A model generated the notes under the pieces. The model was not told the origin of the DNA. It did no database searches and worked only from the letters and a program-made list of their open reading frames with translations. The position numbers and the translations under genes are program-made. From positions 1 to 64,000 of the forward strand of contig NZ_LARW01000084.1 of the NCBI RefSeq assembly GCF_000971055.1: a stretch of 64,000 nucleotides of DNA. The letters are read 5' to 3'. Each line of letters starts with the position of its first letter. Position 1 is the stretch's first letter. Shown piece after piece: positions 54,278 through 62,606 of this stretch. This stretch comes from Sphingomonas sp. SRS2 (lineage in GTDB: Bacteria; Pseudomonadota; Alphaproteobacteria; Sphingomonadales; Sphingomonadaceae).

Positions 54278-54313
54278 CGAAGGGCCTCCCAAGCCAATTT
54301 AGATATTTTTTGA

Positions 54314-54342
54314 GTTATTTGTCCTGATCAGAGAATTGTCAA
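54314..54342 (-). promoter_or_regulatory. candidate promoter/operator of the TonB receptor-dgcN operon
   Basis: On the minus strand TTGACA (54342-54337) is a consensus -35, with AATAAC (54319-54314) 17 bases further as a weak -10. The spacer carries the plus-strand sequence CCTGATCAGAGAATTG, nearly identical to that at 58684. It contains the palindrome CTGATCAG. It overlaps the last codons of the transporter gene. The core is about 37 bases from the receptor start. Regulator binding is inferred from the shared sequence. Confidence 0.6.
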
Positions 54343-55610
54343 CCTGATTTGGACGAATTTGCTACGGCCCGCCGCGCCCTGTCGGTTAGCAGCAGCATCG
54401 CGGCCGCGGTTGCAGCGATCAGGGCGAGCAGAAGGAAAAAGCTGCTATGCCCGGTCCGGCTCCACACTGTTCCCACCATGCCGGCGGCCAGGCTGCCCGC
54501 GAAGCTGGCGAGGAACCAGGCGGCGACGGTGGTCGCTCCCAGCCCTTGCGGCGCCAGTCGCGCGAACAGGCCGAGGCCGGTCGGCAGGATATGGAGTTCG
54601 CCGAGCGTCAGGATGACGAAGAACAGGACCAGCCATAGCCAATGTGCGGGACCGCCGATCGCCTCGACCGCCGCGAGGATCAGATAGGCGCCGGCGACCA
54701 TGGCGGCCCCCACCGCCATACGGCGGGTCGGGCGATCCTCCTTGCCCGCCGCCGCGCGTCGCCGCCACAGCGCGAGCAGCGGCGGGGTCATGACCATCAC
54801 CAGCAGCGGGTTCAGCGACTGGAACCAGGTCATCGGGATCGTGACCGCGCCTGCGCGCCGGTCGACCCCGACATCGGCCCACAGCGCAAGCGTATTGCCG
54901 ATCTGCTCATAAGCGCCCCGAAAGACCGTTACAGACAGCGCGATTGCCAGCAGCAGCAACAGTGTCTTGCGCGGGAAGCGAATCCGCGGTGCCGGTCTAT
55001 GTTCGGCTTCGGCCTGCGGGCTGCGCACCTCCTCCGGAAGATAGCGCTGCCCCGAAATATAGATGGCGAGCCCGCCAAGCATGCCGACGCCCGCCGCGCC
55101 GAAGCCCCAATGCCAGCCATAGAGTTCGCCCAGCGTCCCGCAGATGAGCGGCGCGAGGAATCCGCCGATGTTCACGCCGACATAATAGACATTATAGGCC
55201 GAACCGGCGCGCGCATCATCTTTGGCATAGAGCGCGCCGATCTGGCTCGGCAGGCTTGGCAGGAACAGTCCGTTGCCGAGCGCGATCGTCGCCAGCGCGG
55301 GATAGAAGAGCGGCTCGAACGCCATCATGAAATGGCCCACGGCCATCACCGAGCCGCCAATCAGGATCGCGCGCCTTTTGCCCAGGAAGCGGTCGGCCAC
55401 GATGCCGCCCACGATCGGGGTGAAATAGGCGCAGGCGGTGTAGGCGCCATAGACGAGCGATGCGCTGCCCTGCGACATCAGTAGCTGCTTGGTCATGTAA
55501 TAGACGAGCAGCGCACGCATGCCGTAATAGGAGAATTGCTCCCACATATTGGTGAGGAACAATATGGTCAGCCCGCGCGGGTGGCCGAACCAGCTCTGCT
55601 CGGCGGTCAT
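54339..55610 (-). CDS. POT/PTR family proton-coupled peptide transporter
   Basis: 423-aa transporter of the major facilitator superfamily, POT branch. The family opening FLTNMWEQFSYYGMRALLVYYM carries the E-x-x-E-R-like motif (here E-Q-F-S-Y-Y). FTPIVGGIVADRFLGKRRAI and YNVYYVGVNIGGFLAPLICG follow. It is slightly short for POT proteins (usually 450-500). ATGA overlap with dgcA. It would import di- or tripeptides released by the hydrolases into the cytoplasm. Confidence 0.9.
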   Translation of the reverse strand: MTAEQSWFGHPRGLTILFLTNMWEQFSYYGMRALLVYYMTKQLLMSQGSASLVYGAYTACAYFTPIVGGIVADRFLGKRRAILIGGSVMAVGHFMMAFEPLFYPALATIALGNGLFLPSLPSQIGALYAKDDARAGSAYNVYYVGVNIGGFLAPLICGTLGELYGWHWGFGAAGVGMLGGLAIYISGQRYLPEEVRSPQAEAEHRPAPRIRFPRKTLLLLLAIALSVTVFRGAYEQIGNTLALWADVGVDRRAGAVTIPMTWFQSLNPLLVMVMTPPLLALWRRRAAAGKEDRPTRRMAVGAAMVAGAYLILAAVEAIGGPAHWLWLVLFFVILTLGELHILPTGLGLFARLAPQGLGATTVAAWFLASFAGSLAAGMVGTVWSRTGHSSFFLLLALIAATAAAMLLLTDRARRAVANSSKSG

Positions 55611-56620
55611 GCCGCGCTCGCCGCGCCCGAGCCCCAGACCTCCGGCCCGGCATGGAGCGTTCCGTCGGCATAGACGACGCCGGGACTACGGTCCCGCGCC
55701 AGGAAGGTAGGCCCGTCGAGATCGACGAGATCGGCAAGCTGACCAAGGATGAAGCCCGGGGCGGTCGCAAGGCTGGTGCCGATCATCGTTCCGACCATGA
55801 CCCCCAGGCCAAGCCGGCGCGCCTCGGCCGCCATCAGCAATCCTTCGGTAAGGCCGCCGCACTTGTCGAGCTTGATGTTGACGACGTCGAACCGCCCCCT
55901 GGCGCCGGGCAGGTCGGCCAGCGACAGCAGGCTCTCGTCGCCGGCGATCGGAATGGGCGAGCGATAGCCGTCGAGGTCGGCGTCGCGGCCGCGCGCCAGC
56001 GGCTGCTCGAGCAGCGATACGGCGTGGCGGCGCAGCCCCGCGACGAGCGCGTCCAGATCGTCGCGAACGAAGCCCTGATTGCCATCGACACCCAACCAGA
56101 CCTCGGGCCGCGCCGCGCGGATTGCCGCCACGCGGGCGAGATCGAGTTCCACATCGCCGGTCAGCTTGACCTTCAGTGATCGGGCGCCCGTGTAGCCAGT
56201 CGCGGTCGTCGCCATCGCCTCGGGCGTATCGGCACTCACCGTGAAGGTGGTAACGATCGGGCCGGGAGCGGATTCCAGCCCGGCCAGCGCCCACACCGGC
56301 CTGCCGGCGCGGGACGCTTCGAGTTCCCACATCGCTGCATCGACAGCGTTTCGCGCGCCGCCGGGCGGCAGGATTTGGCGCAACTCCTCACGCGTCGGCC
56401 CTGCCTCGATCGCGGCGCGCGCGCCCTCGATCGCGGCGCACATATGGTCGATGTCGTCGCCCAGATAATAAGCACCCGCACCTTCGCCCCGGCCGATATG
56501 GACGCCGTCGTTCAGCGTCACGATCAGGACGTCGGCCGTCTCGAAGACATAGCCGGCGATGCGGAAGGGCTGCGCGAGCCGGAGCTTGGCGGTAGCGGTG
56601 CCGATGGAAAGACGCGGCAT
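55607..56620 (-). CDS. dgcA: N-acetyl-D-glutamate racemase / dipeptide epimerase-like enolase
   Basis: 337-aa mandelate-racemase/enolase-superfamily protein from the ATG at 56620, which overlaps the preceding stop by one base (TGATG). The C-terminal barrel has the two-base catalytic lysines SLKVKLTGD and VVNIKLDKCGG, and metal ligands in VDGNQGF, LLEQPL and IAGDESL, then VGTMIGTSLATAPG. In the DgcN/DgcA pathway this enzyme racemises N-acetyl-D-glutamate. L-Ala-D/L-Glu epimerase is the close alternative, and both would suit a muropeptide locus. Confidence 0.82.
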   Translation of the reverse strand: MPRLSIGTATAKLRLAQPFRIAGYVFETADVLIVTLNDGVHIGRGEGAGAYYLGDDIDHMCAAIEGARAAIEAGPTREELRQILPPGGARNAVDAAMWELEASRAGRPVWALAGLESAPGPIVTTFTVSADTPEAMATTATGYTGARSLKVKLTGDVELDLARVAAIRAARPEVWLGVDGNQGFVRDDLDALVAGLRRHAVSLLEQPLARGRDADLDGYRSPIPIAGDESLLSLADLPGARGRFDVVNIKLDKCGGLTEGLLMAAEARRLGLGVMVGTMIGTSLATAPGFILGQLADLVDLDGPTFLARDRSPGVVYADGTLHAGPEVWGSGAASAA

Positions 56621-58605
56621 CAGTAGTGCACCGTCAAGGCGAGCAGGCTGTAGGCCCAGGCGGCGAAGAAGACGATCAGCACCGCCAGCAGGACAAGAGT
56701 GTTCCACAATTTGCGCGCCCAACCCCGCCCGTCGCGCCAGGTTAGCCACGCATTCCAGGCGGCGATTCCGGTCGCGCCGATCAAAATGATCCAGCCGCCG
56801 ATCTGGAGAAGCCATAGCCAGGGCGCAGCATTGCCGATCTTGTCGCCGAACAACATGCTGACGAAACCGGTCCAGCCGGCGAGCAGACCGAGCACCAGAG
56901 CCGAGGCGAGCCGGGTGGCGCGATAAGCGGTGAACGACTGTCCCGATGTTGAGCGCTGTGCGTGACGGCGGCGGACATACCAGCTGACCGGCCAATAGAG
57001 CAGGGTCAGCAGCAATATCCCGATGCTGGCGTATAACGCGGGCATCAGCCAGCCGGCGGAGCGCCAGACCGGCACGCGGTCGAAGACCATGAAGGGCGCA
57101 ACAAGGTCGAAGCTCCACCGCACCACTTTGCCGTCGACGACCTGGGCTGCGAGCCGATCATGCCAGTTGCGGTCACGCCAGACGAAGGGGGCAATCTCCA
57201 CCCAATTCTGTACCGCGCCGCCCGGTCCCTTCAGCGAGGGCACCACCAGATTACCCTCGGCATCGACAGTGATCTCGATCTGACCCACAAGGTTCAGAAT
57301 ATTGACGAAGTTGGTCGATGACCTGCGGCTGACCTCCCAATGGCCGGTCATCATCCGGGCATGCTCGGCTGCAGTCTTCGCATCGACGCGCCCGTCCCGG
57401 ATCGCCGACGGGAAATAACGATCGGCGAAATCGTGAAAGAGCTGGATGCGCGCGACATGCGCCGCGGCGTCCCGTCCCGCGCTGTTGAACGAAACGTAGA
57501 GACCGACATTCTCATCCATGAACAGGTGCATGGACGTATGGAAATCGTTGGTGTCGCCGAGATGGGCGATCACGTGGCGGCCGTTTATGTTGGTCTGGAA
57601 GAAACCTAGTTCCATCCGGTTAAGCGGTGGGATGAGCGACACCGGGTCGATCTTGTCCAGCGGACTATTGTGCATCAGTGCCGCGGTCTCGGGCTTCAGC
57701 AAGCCGCGCCCCTTGTCGAGATGCGCGATCATGAAACGCGCCATGTCGAGCCCCGTCGAAGACAGCGAACCCGCGGGAGCCGGGCCGACGAACTCGAAGC
57801 CTTTCGCGGGCTCCGAGGCGCGGTCATAGCCTGCCGACATATGAGGCTGCAGGGCCTTGGGCAGCGGCTGGCGAAAGCTCGACATCCGCATGTCGAGCGG
57901 AGCGAAGATGCGGCGTTCGACATAGTCGTCGAACGGCATGCCGGAAACGCGCTGCACGATATAGCCGGCGAGCGCGGTCGCCCAGTTCGAGTAATTCGGC
58001 GTGGTGCCAGCATCGAAGATGCGCGTCGGCACCCAGTCCTTCAGATAGACTTCGAGTGGAACCTGTACCTTGGGGTCATAGACGATGATGTTCTTCAACA
58101 CCTCCTCAAACCCGCCGGTATGCGTCATGATCTGGCGCAGCGTGACGGGCTTCCCGTTGCGCGGCGGAATCTTGAAATCGAGATAGGCGTTCACGTCGCG
58201 ATCGAGATCGAGCTTGCCTGCCTCGACCTGCTGCATCACCGCCGTCCAGGTGACGAGCTTAGAGGTTGATCCCGGCCGGAACAGCGTTCGCGCCGGATCA
58301 ACGGGCGTCCGCTTGGCGACATCGGCATAGCCATAGCCCCGTGCGGCGATCACCTGACCATCCTTGACGACGGTGACGACCGCGCCCGCGATGTCGCCGC
58401 TGTGAAGCGCGTAGGGCGTATAGCCGTCGAGCCACGCGTTAACATCGGCGGCGACGAGCGCATGGCTGCCTGGCGGCGAGAGCGGCGTCGGCGCGGCGAT
58501 CACGGGGACAGGCGCGGGAGCAGGCATTCGCAGCGCCGGCCCCTGCGCGAACACCACGCTTCCGACCAGCATAGCCACCGTGGCGATCAGCGCTCCTGTA
58601 CGCAT
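56620..58605 (-). CDS. serine hydrolase (class C beta-lactamase fold) with C-terminal membrane domain
   Basis: 661-aa exported enzyme, paralogue of the one at 46283. A signal peptide is at the N-terminus (LIATVAMLVGSVVFAQG). The triad motifs are RPGSTSKLVTWTAVM, YSNWATALAGYIV and IAHLGDTNDFHTS. The C-terminus holds about four hydrophobic segments. ATG at 58605 is chosen because AGGAG lies eight bases upstream; ATG at 58611 is too close to it. First gene of the operon with dgcA and the POT transporter, and divergent from the XRE-cupin regulator. Confidence 0.88.
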   Translation of the reverse strand: MRTGALIATVAMLVGSVVFAQGPALRMPAPAPVPVIAAPTPLSPPGSHALVAADVNAWLDGYTPYALHSGDIAGAVVTVVKDGQVIAARGYGYADVAKRTPVDPARTLFRPGSTSKLVTWTAVMQQVEAGKLDLDRDVNAYLDFKIPPRNGKPVTLRQIMTHTGGFEEVLKNIIVYDPKVQVPLEVYLKDWVPTRIFDAGTTPNYSNWATALAGYIVQRVSGMPFDDYVERRIFAPLDMRMSSFRQPLPKALQPHMSAGYDRASEPAKGFEFVGPAPAGSLSSTGLDMARFMIAHLDKGRGLLKPETAALMHNSPLDKIDPVSLIPPLNRMELGFFQTNINGRHVIAHLGDTNDFHTSMHLFMDENVGLYVSFNSAGRDAAAHVARIQLFHDFADRYFPSAIRDGRVDAKTAAEHARMMTGHWEVSRRSSTNFVNILNLVGQIEITVDAEGNLVVPSLKGPGGAVQNWVEIAPFVWRDRNWHDRLAAQVVDGKVVRWSFDLVAPFMVFDRVPVWRSAGWLMPALYASIGILLLTLLYWPVSWYVRRRHAQRSTSGQSFTAYRATRLASALVLGLLAGWTGFVSMLFGDKIGNAAPWLWLLQIGGWIILIGATGIAAWNAWLTWRDGRGWARKLWNTLVLLAVLIVFFAAWAYSLLALTVHY

Positions 58606-58662
58606 TGACATCTCTCCTGCCCATTGCCGCGCCTTCCAAACTTCTATATTGAAGATGGAACG

Positions 58663-58704
58663 CTCTGATCGGGACTTAATGATCCTGATTAGAGAATTGG
58701 TCAA
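58663..58704. promoter_or_regulatory. candidate operator between hydrolase operon and XRE-cupin regulator
   Basis: CTCTGATCGGGA (58663-58674) and TCCTGATTAGAG (58683-58694) form an inverted repeat (10 of 12 pairs) with an 8-base spacer. The second arm continues as AGAATTGGTCAAC, matching the sequence at 54322-54343 apart from one inserted base. On the minus strand TTGACC at 58704-58699 can be a -35 for the hydrolase operon. It lies 32-63 bases upstream of the regulator GTG, so it could also mediate autoregulation. Confidence 0.62.
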
Positions 58705-58725
58705 CAGCTTTCGGGAAGGATCACC

Positions 58726-59415
58726 GTGTCGTCAGCGCCGTCCACCTTGGGAGTTCTGCTCCGTGGCCTGCGGTCCCGGGAGGGATGGACACTGAAGGAG
58801 ATGAGCGAGAAGAGCGGCATCCCGGTTTCCACCCTGTCCAAGATCGAACATGATCGCCTGACCCTCACATACGACAAGCTTCAGTCGCTGGCGCAGCGGC
58901 TTGGCCTGCGCTTGTCCGAACTCTTCGCCGAGACCGGGGACGAACCGGTTCAGGCCGTGACCGCACGGCGCAGCCTCAGCGACATTTCGCGGTCAGTCCG
59001 GGTCGAGACGCCTAATTACGACTATTATTATCTCTGCACCGAGCTTCGCCGAAAGCGCATGGTTCCGCTGCTGACGAAGATTCGCGCGCGTTCGGTCGAG
59101 CAGTTCGGGGAACTGGTCCACCATAGCGGCGAGGAATTCCTCTATGTGCTGAGCGGCAAGGTGGTCGTGCAGACCGAATTCTACGATCCGGTTACGCTGG
59201 GACCCGGCGAGGCGCTGTATATCGATTCAAGCATGGGTCATGCCTATCTGGCCGCCGAAGGCTGCGATGAGGCGGAGGTGCTGGCGGTGATGTCCAGCGC
59301 CGACGAAGACCTGATGGAATCGCTGCTCGAAATCCATGATGTGCAGAAGGGTGCCAAGACAATCGCGAAAAGCACATCGGGCGCACGCCCCCGCGGTGTG
59401 AAACGCGGACGATGA
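58726..59415 (+). CDS. XRE-family regulator with C-terminal cupin domain
   Basis: 229-aa regulator starting at GTG (AAGGA seven bases upstream). Residues 8-63 are a Cro/CI helix-turn-helix (LLRGLRSREGWTLKEMSEKSGIPVSTLSKIEHDRL). Residues about 105-190 form a cupin sensor (HHSGEEFLYVLSGKVVVQTEFYDPVTLGPGEALYIDSSMGHAY). Cupin-XRE proteins commonly control amino-acid or sugar uptake. It is divergent from the hydrolase operon and overlaps the dipeptidase start. It is the natural binder of the repeated operator; the ligand may be a D-amino acid or small peptide. Confidence 0.9.
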   Translation: MSSAPSTLGVLLRGLRSREGWTLKEMSEKSGIPVSTLSKIEHDRLTLTYDKLQSLAQRLGLRLSELFAETGDEPVQAVTARRSLSDISRSVRVETPNYDYYYLCTELRRKRMVPLLTKIRARSVEQFGELVHHSGEEFLYVLSGKVVVQTEFYDPVTLGPGEALYIDSSMGHAYLAAEGCDEAEVLAVMSSADEDLMESLLEIHDVQKGAKTIAKSTSGARPRGVKRGR

Positions 59416-60680
59416 TCAAGCGCTCGATCGTGCTTCTGCTGGCGGCGGCCTGCGCGCCGCTGATGTCGCCGGCCCATGCCGCGTCGCCCGATTACGAAGC
59501 CCGCGTCGCCGGCATCCTGCGCGCGATGCCGCTGATCGACGGGCATAATGACTGGCCCGAAGCCTTGCGCGAACGGGAAGGCGATGGCCGATGGACAGCC
59601 GACCTCACCGATCTGTCGGGCCGCTCCCCTCGCTACAACACCGACATCAAGCGCCTCCGCAGGGGGATGGTCGGCGGGCAGTTCTGGTCAGTCTGGGTAT
59701 CCCCCACCCTCCCCGGCAAGGAGCAGGTCGAACAGACGCTCGAACAGATCGACCTCGTGAAGTCGATCGCGGCACGTTACCCGGACGATTTCGCCATGGT
59801 CCGCACCGCCGACGATGTGCGCCGCGCCCATGCCTCCGGCCGGATCGCCAGCCTGATCGGGGTCGAGGGCGGCGGTCAGATCGACAACAACCTGTCGGTG
59901 CTGCGCTCCTATGCGGCGCTCGGCGCCGGCTATCTCACTCTCACCCATTCGCTGACGATCGAATGGGCCGACTCCGCGACCGACAATCCCAAACATGGCG
60001 GGCTGACCGAGTTCGGCCATATGGTCGTCCTGGAGCTCAACCGGCTCGGTATGCTCGTCGACCTGAGCCATGTCAGCGAAGCGGCGATGCGCGATGCGCT
60101 CGCGGTGACCAAGGCGCCGGTGATGTTTTCGCATTCGAGCGCGCGCGCCATTGACGATCATCCCCGCAATGTATCCGACGCGGTGCTCAAGCTCGTTCGC
60201 CAGAATGGCGGCGTGGTGATGGTCAATTACGCACCTGCCTATATTTCAGACGCCTATCGCCGCTGGTCGGCCGATGCCGCGGCGGAAAGGACGCGCCGCA
60301 ACTCACCGCCTTTCGATGGCCTCGATATCGGGCAGCCGGAACGGGCGGCCGCCAATTTCGCCACATGGCTGAAGGCCCATCCGGCGCCGCGCGTGACATT
60401 GTCAGAGGTCGCCGATCATATCGATCATATCGCCCGCATCGCCGGCGTCGATCATGTGGGCATCGGTTCGGATTTTGACGGCGTCGGCGAGGCGCTCCCC
60501 ACCGGTCTCGAAGATGTCGCGACCTATCCCGCACTGTTCGCCGAACTGATGCGCCGCGGATGGAGCGATGCCGACCTGTCAAAGCTGGCCGGCGGCAATA
60601 TATTGCGGGTGATGGAGGCCGCCGAGCAGGTGCGCGTCAGCCTTGCGCCAGCCGCGACGGGGGCGAAGACCAGGCCCTAA
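59412..60680 (+). CDS. membrane dipeptidase-like protein (M19 family)
   Basis: 422-aa metallopeptidase with signal peptide (LLLAAACAPLMSPAHAA). The dizinc site residues are in LIDGHNDWPEALRE (H-x-D), GVEGGGQIDNN (E), LVDLSHVSEAAM (H) and MFSHSSARAI (H); VGIGSDFDGV holds the acidic residue. M19 enzymes split dipeptides, including those with a C-terminal D-residue. ATG overlaps the regulator stop by four bases. It completes the peptide-degrading set of the locus. Confidence 0.92.
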   Translation: MIKRSIVLLLAAACAPLMSPAHAASPDYEARVAGILRAMPLIDGHNDWPEALREREGDGRWTADLTDLSGRSPRYNTDIKRLRRGMVGGQFWSVWVSPTLPGKEQVEQTLEQIDLVKSIAARYPDDFAMVRTADDVRRAHASGRIASLIGVEGGGQIDNNLSVLRSYAALGAGYLTLTHSLTIEWADSATDNPKHGGLTEFGHMVVLELNRLGMLVDLSHVSEAAMRDALAVTKAPVMFSHSSARAIDDHPRNVSDAVLKLVRQNGGVVMVNYAPAYISDAYRRWSADAAAERTRRNSPPFDGLDIGQPERAAANFATWLKAHPAPRVTLSEVADHIDHIARIAGVDHVGIGSDFDGVGEALPTGLEDVATYPALFAELMRRGWSDADLSKLAGGNILRVMEAAEQVRVSLAPAATGAKTRP

Positions 60681-60719
60681 TGTGAAGGGCCACCCGCCGG
60701 AAACGCGCGGGTGCCGAGT

Positions 60720-61649
60720 TTACCGGGCGATCGGGCTCGATAGCTGGATGCCCGGGCCTATGTCGTTCACCCCCCGTTTCACCGAGCCGCTGCTGTCGGC
60801 GATGAAATAGGTCGTCCAGCTTACCGGAACGGCCAGCCGGGCGCGATTGTTCGCGACGACCAGATCCCTGGACGGATTGCGCCGGGACTCCGCCGCCACC
60901 GCGATCAGGGCCATGTGGTTTTCCTTGTTGGAACCCTGCACCAACAGGTTGCCGCTGATCCGCCCCTGCGAACCATCGGGCAGGTCGATCAGATAGTTGG
61001 TGCCGCGGCCGTCGCTGTCGTCGAACTTCGTCCGGTCGACGAAGATCTGCGCTGCCCGACTCTTGAGATAATGGCCACCGGTCCCTTTGTGGAAAAGACA
61101 TCCCGTCACCGTGAGCGACCGCACCGAACTTATATAGACCGCGTGGGCGCAGCTCCGTCCGCCGTGGCAGCCGCCAAGGCCGGAGAAGGTCGAGTTCATG
61201 ATGACGATGTCCGAGGTCTGATCACCGCCGCCATCCAATATTCCGGATTCGGAGTTACGGAATGTGCTCTCGGCGACCTTGAGCGGCCCCCTTTCGATAC
61301 GGATTCCCGCACCATTGCCGTCAGGCACGCGGAGGTCCTGGAAGACGATCCCCTCCACCACCGCGCCCCGGCCGCGCAGAACCAAAGTCGCCTTGCCCTC
61401 GCATGTGCCGCCGTCGAAGACGGCGGTTGACGGTTTCTCCGCGCGATAGGTGATCTTGCCCGCGGTCTGGACGGCGCAATCGCGATAAGTGCCCGGCGCG
61501 ATCGAAATGACGGCTTCGCCATCGCCGATCGCTATCACCGCATCCGCCAGCGTGCCGTAGGATTTACCCGTCGGCTGGACCTGAAATGGCTGGGCGGACG
61601 CGGAGCCGGCCATCAGCAGAGCGGCATAGAAAAAGCAACTGATCCGCAT
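60720..61649 (-). CDS. exported right-handed beta-helix protein
   Basis: 309-aa protein with a signal peptide (RISCFFYAALLMAGSASAQ) and a parallel beta-helix rich in short repeats such as GNGAGIRIERGPLKVAESTFRNSESGIL and SLTVTGCLFHKGTGGHYLKSRA. This fold occurs in pectate-lyase-like and sugar-binding proteins. ATG at 61649 has AAGGA upstream; ATG at 61664 is in frame. It follows a family 2 glycosyltransferase on the same strand, so a role in surface polysaccharide is possible but not shown. The open frame extends upstream to 62189 without coding support. Confidence 0.8.
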   Translation of the reverse strand: MRISCFFYAALLMAGSASAQPFQVQPTGKSYGTLADAVIAIGDGEAVISIAPGTYRDCAVQTAGKITYRAEKPSTAVFDGGTCEGKATLVLRGRGAVVEGIVFQDLRVPDGNGAGIRIERGPLKVAESTFRNSESGILDGGGDQTSDIVIMNSTFSGLGGCHGGRSCAHAVYISSVRSLTVTGCLFHKGTGGHYLKSRAAQIFVDRTKFDDSDGRGTNYLIDLPDGSQGRISGNLLVQGSNKENHMALIAVAAESRRNPSRDLVVANNRARLAVPVSWTTYFIADSSGSVKRGVNDIGPGIQLSSPIAR

Positions 61650-61666
61650 CGTTCGATCCTTCATGA

Positions 61667-62593
61667 TCAGGTCCGCAGCTTGAGGAGCGGACCCGCGAGG
61701 AAGGGCGCGATCCTGAGCAGCCGCAGGATGAGTCTCCATTTGCCGGTCAGCCTGTCGGTATTGACGCGCGCGAACTTCGCCAGCGCCGGCCGGGTCTGAC
61801 CCTGGTGGAGAAGCTCGAACGCCTCGGCGACCTCGATATCCTTTTCGAGTTCCGAACACATCTCGGCCGCGGCCAGCTCTTCGGGCCTGCCCTTGAGGCG
61901 CTCCCTGGCTCTGCCGGTCGCGACCAGAGCGGTGCGGAGCATTCCGGTCGAGTTGCGTGATGCCTGAAGACCATGCCGCCGATAGCGCACCAGCGGGCGG
62001 GGAATATAGGCCAGCTCCCAACCGGACTCCATCATGCGTATCCACGCGTCGAAATCCTCGGAAGAAATGAGGCTCGTGTCGAACCCGCCGATGCCCATGA
62101 TCGCTTCGCGCCGCATCACAGTCTGCGAAAAGACATTGAACTCGCGCCGTATCACGCGTTCGAGCGACGCCGGCAGCTTCTGGGGACAATAGCTCGAGAA
62201 CAGTTCCCCATTTCGATCGGCCCCGAAAAAGGTGGCGTCGCAGGTGACGAAACCGACCCGATCTGACGTGAAGGCGGCGAGCATGGCGGACAGGAAATCG
62301 GGATCGAGCTGATCGTCGCCGTCGATCAGACCGATATATTCGGTGGTGGCCTTGCTCATCCCGCGATTCCGGGCTGTCGATGGCCCACCATTATCGGTCT
62401 GCAGAAAGGTGAAGCGATCATCGTCCAGATAGGGTCGCACATGATCGGCAGCACGCGGATCGCCGTCATCGACGACGATCGCCAACCAGTCCTGACGGCT
62501 TTGCGCGAGCAGCGAATCCAGCGCATCGCAGATCATGCCGCCCACACCATAGGCCGGGATAACCATCGTAATTGTCGCGGAGCCGGTTGTCAT
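61667..62593 (-). CDS. family 2 glycosyltransferase
   Basis: 308-aa GT-A fold enzyme. The start MTTGSATITMVIPAYGVGG leads to the donor motif VDDGDPRAADHV and the DxD-type LIDGDDQLDPDFLSAML; a second motif is GGFDTSLISSEDFDAWIRM. It should transfer a sugar to a lipid- or surface-linked acceptor. Fourteen bases from the membrane glycosyltransferase stop upstream, and the beta-helix gene follows, so the three form a likely polysaccharide unit. Confidence 0.9.
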   Translation of the reverse strand: MTTGSATITMVIPAYGVGGMICDALDSLLAQSRQDWLAIVVDDGDPRAADHVRPYLDDDRFTFLQTDNGGPSTARNRGMSKATTEYIGLIDGDDQLDPDFLSAMLAAFTSDRVGFVTCDATFFGADRNGELFSSYCPQKLPASLERVIRREFNVFSQTVMRREAIMGIGGFDTSLISSEDFDAWIRMMESGWELAYIPRPLVRYRRHGLQASRNSTGMLRTALVATGRARERLKGRPEELAAAEMCSELEKDIEVAEAFELLHQGQTRPALAKFARVNTDRLTGKWRLILRLLRIAPFLAGPLLKLRT

Positions 62594-62606
62594 GGAGAGG
62601 CCCTCG

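Noticed and set aside
52622-54313. 563-codon plus-strand open frame
   Set aside because: Antisense to the TonB receptor, which has plug and barrel-end motifs on the minus strand.
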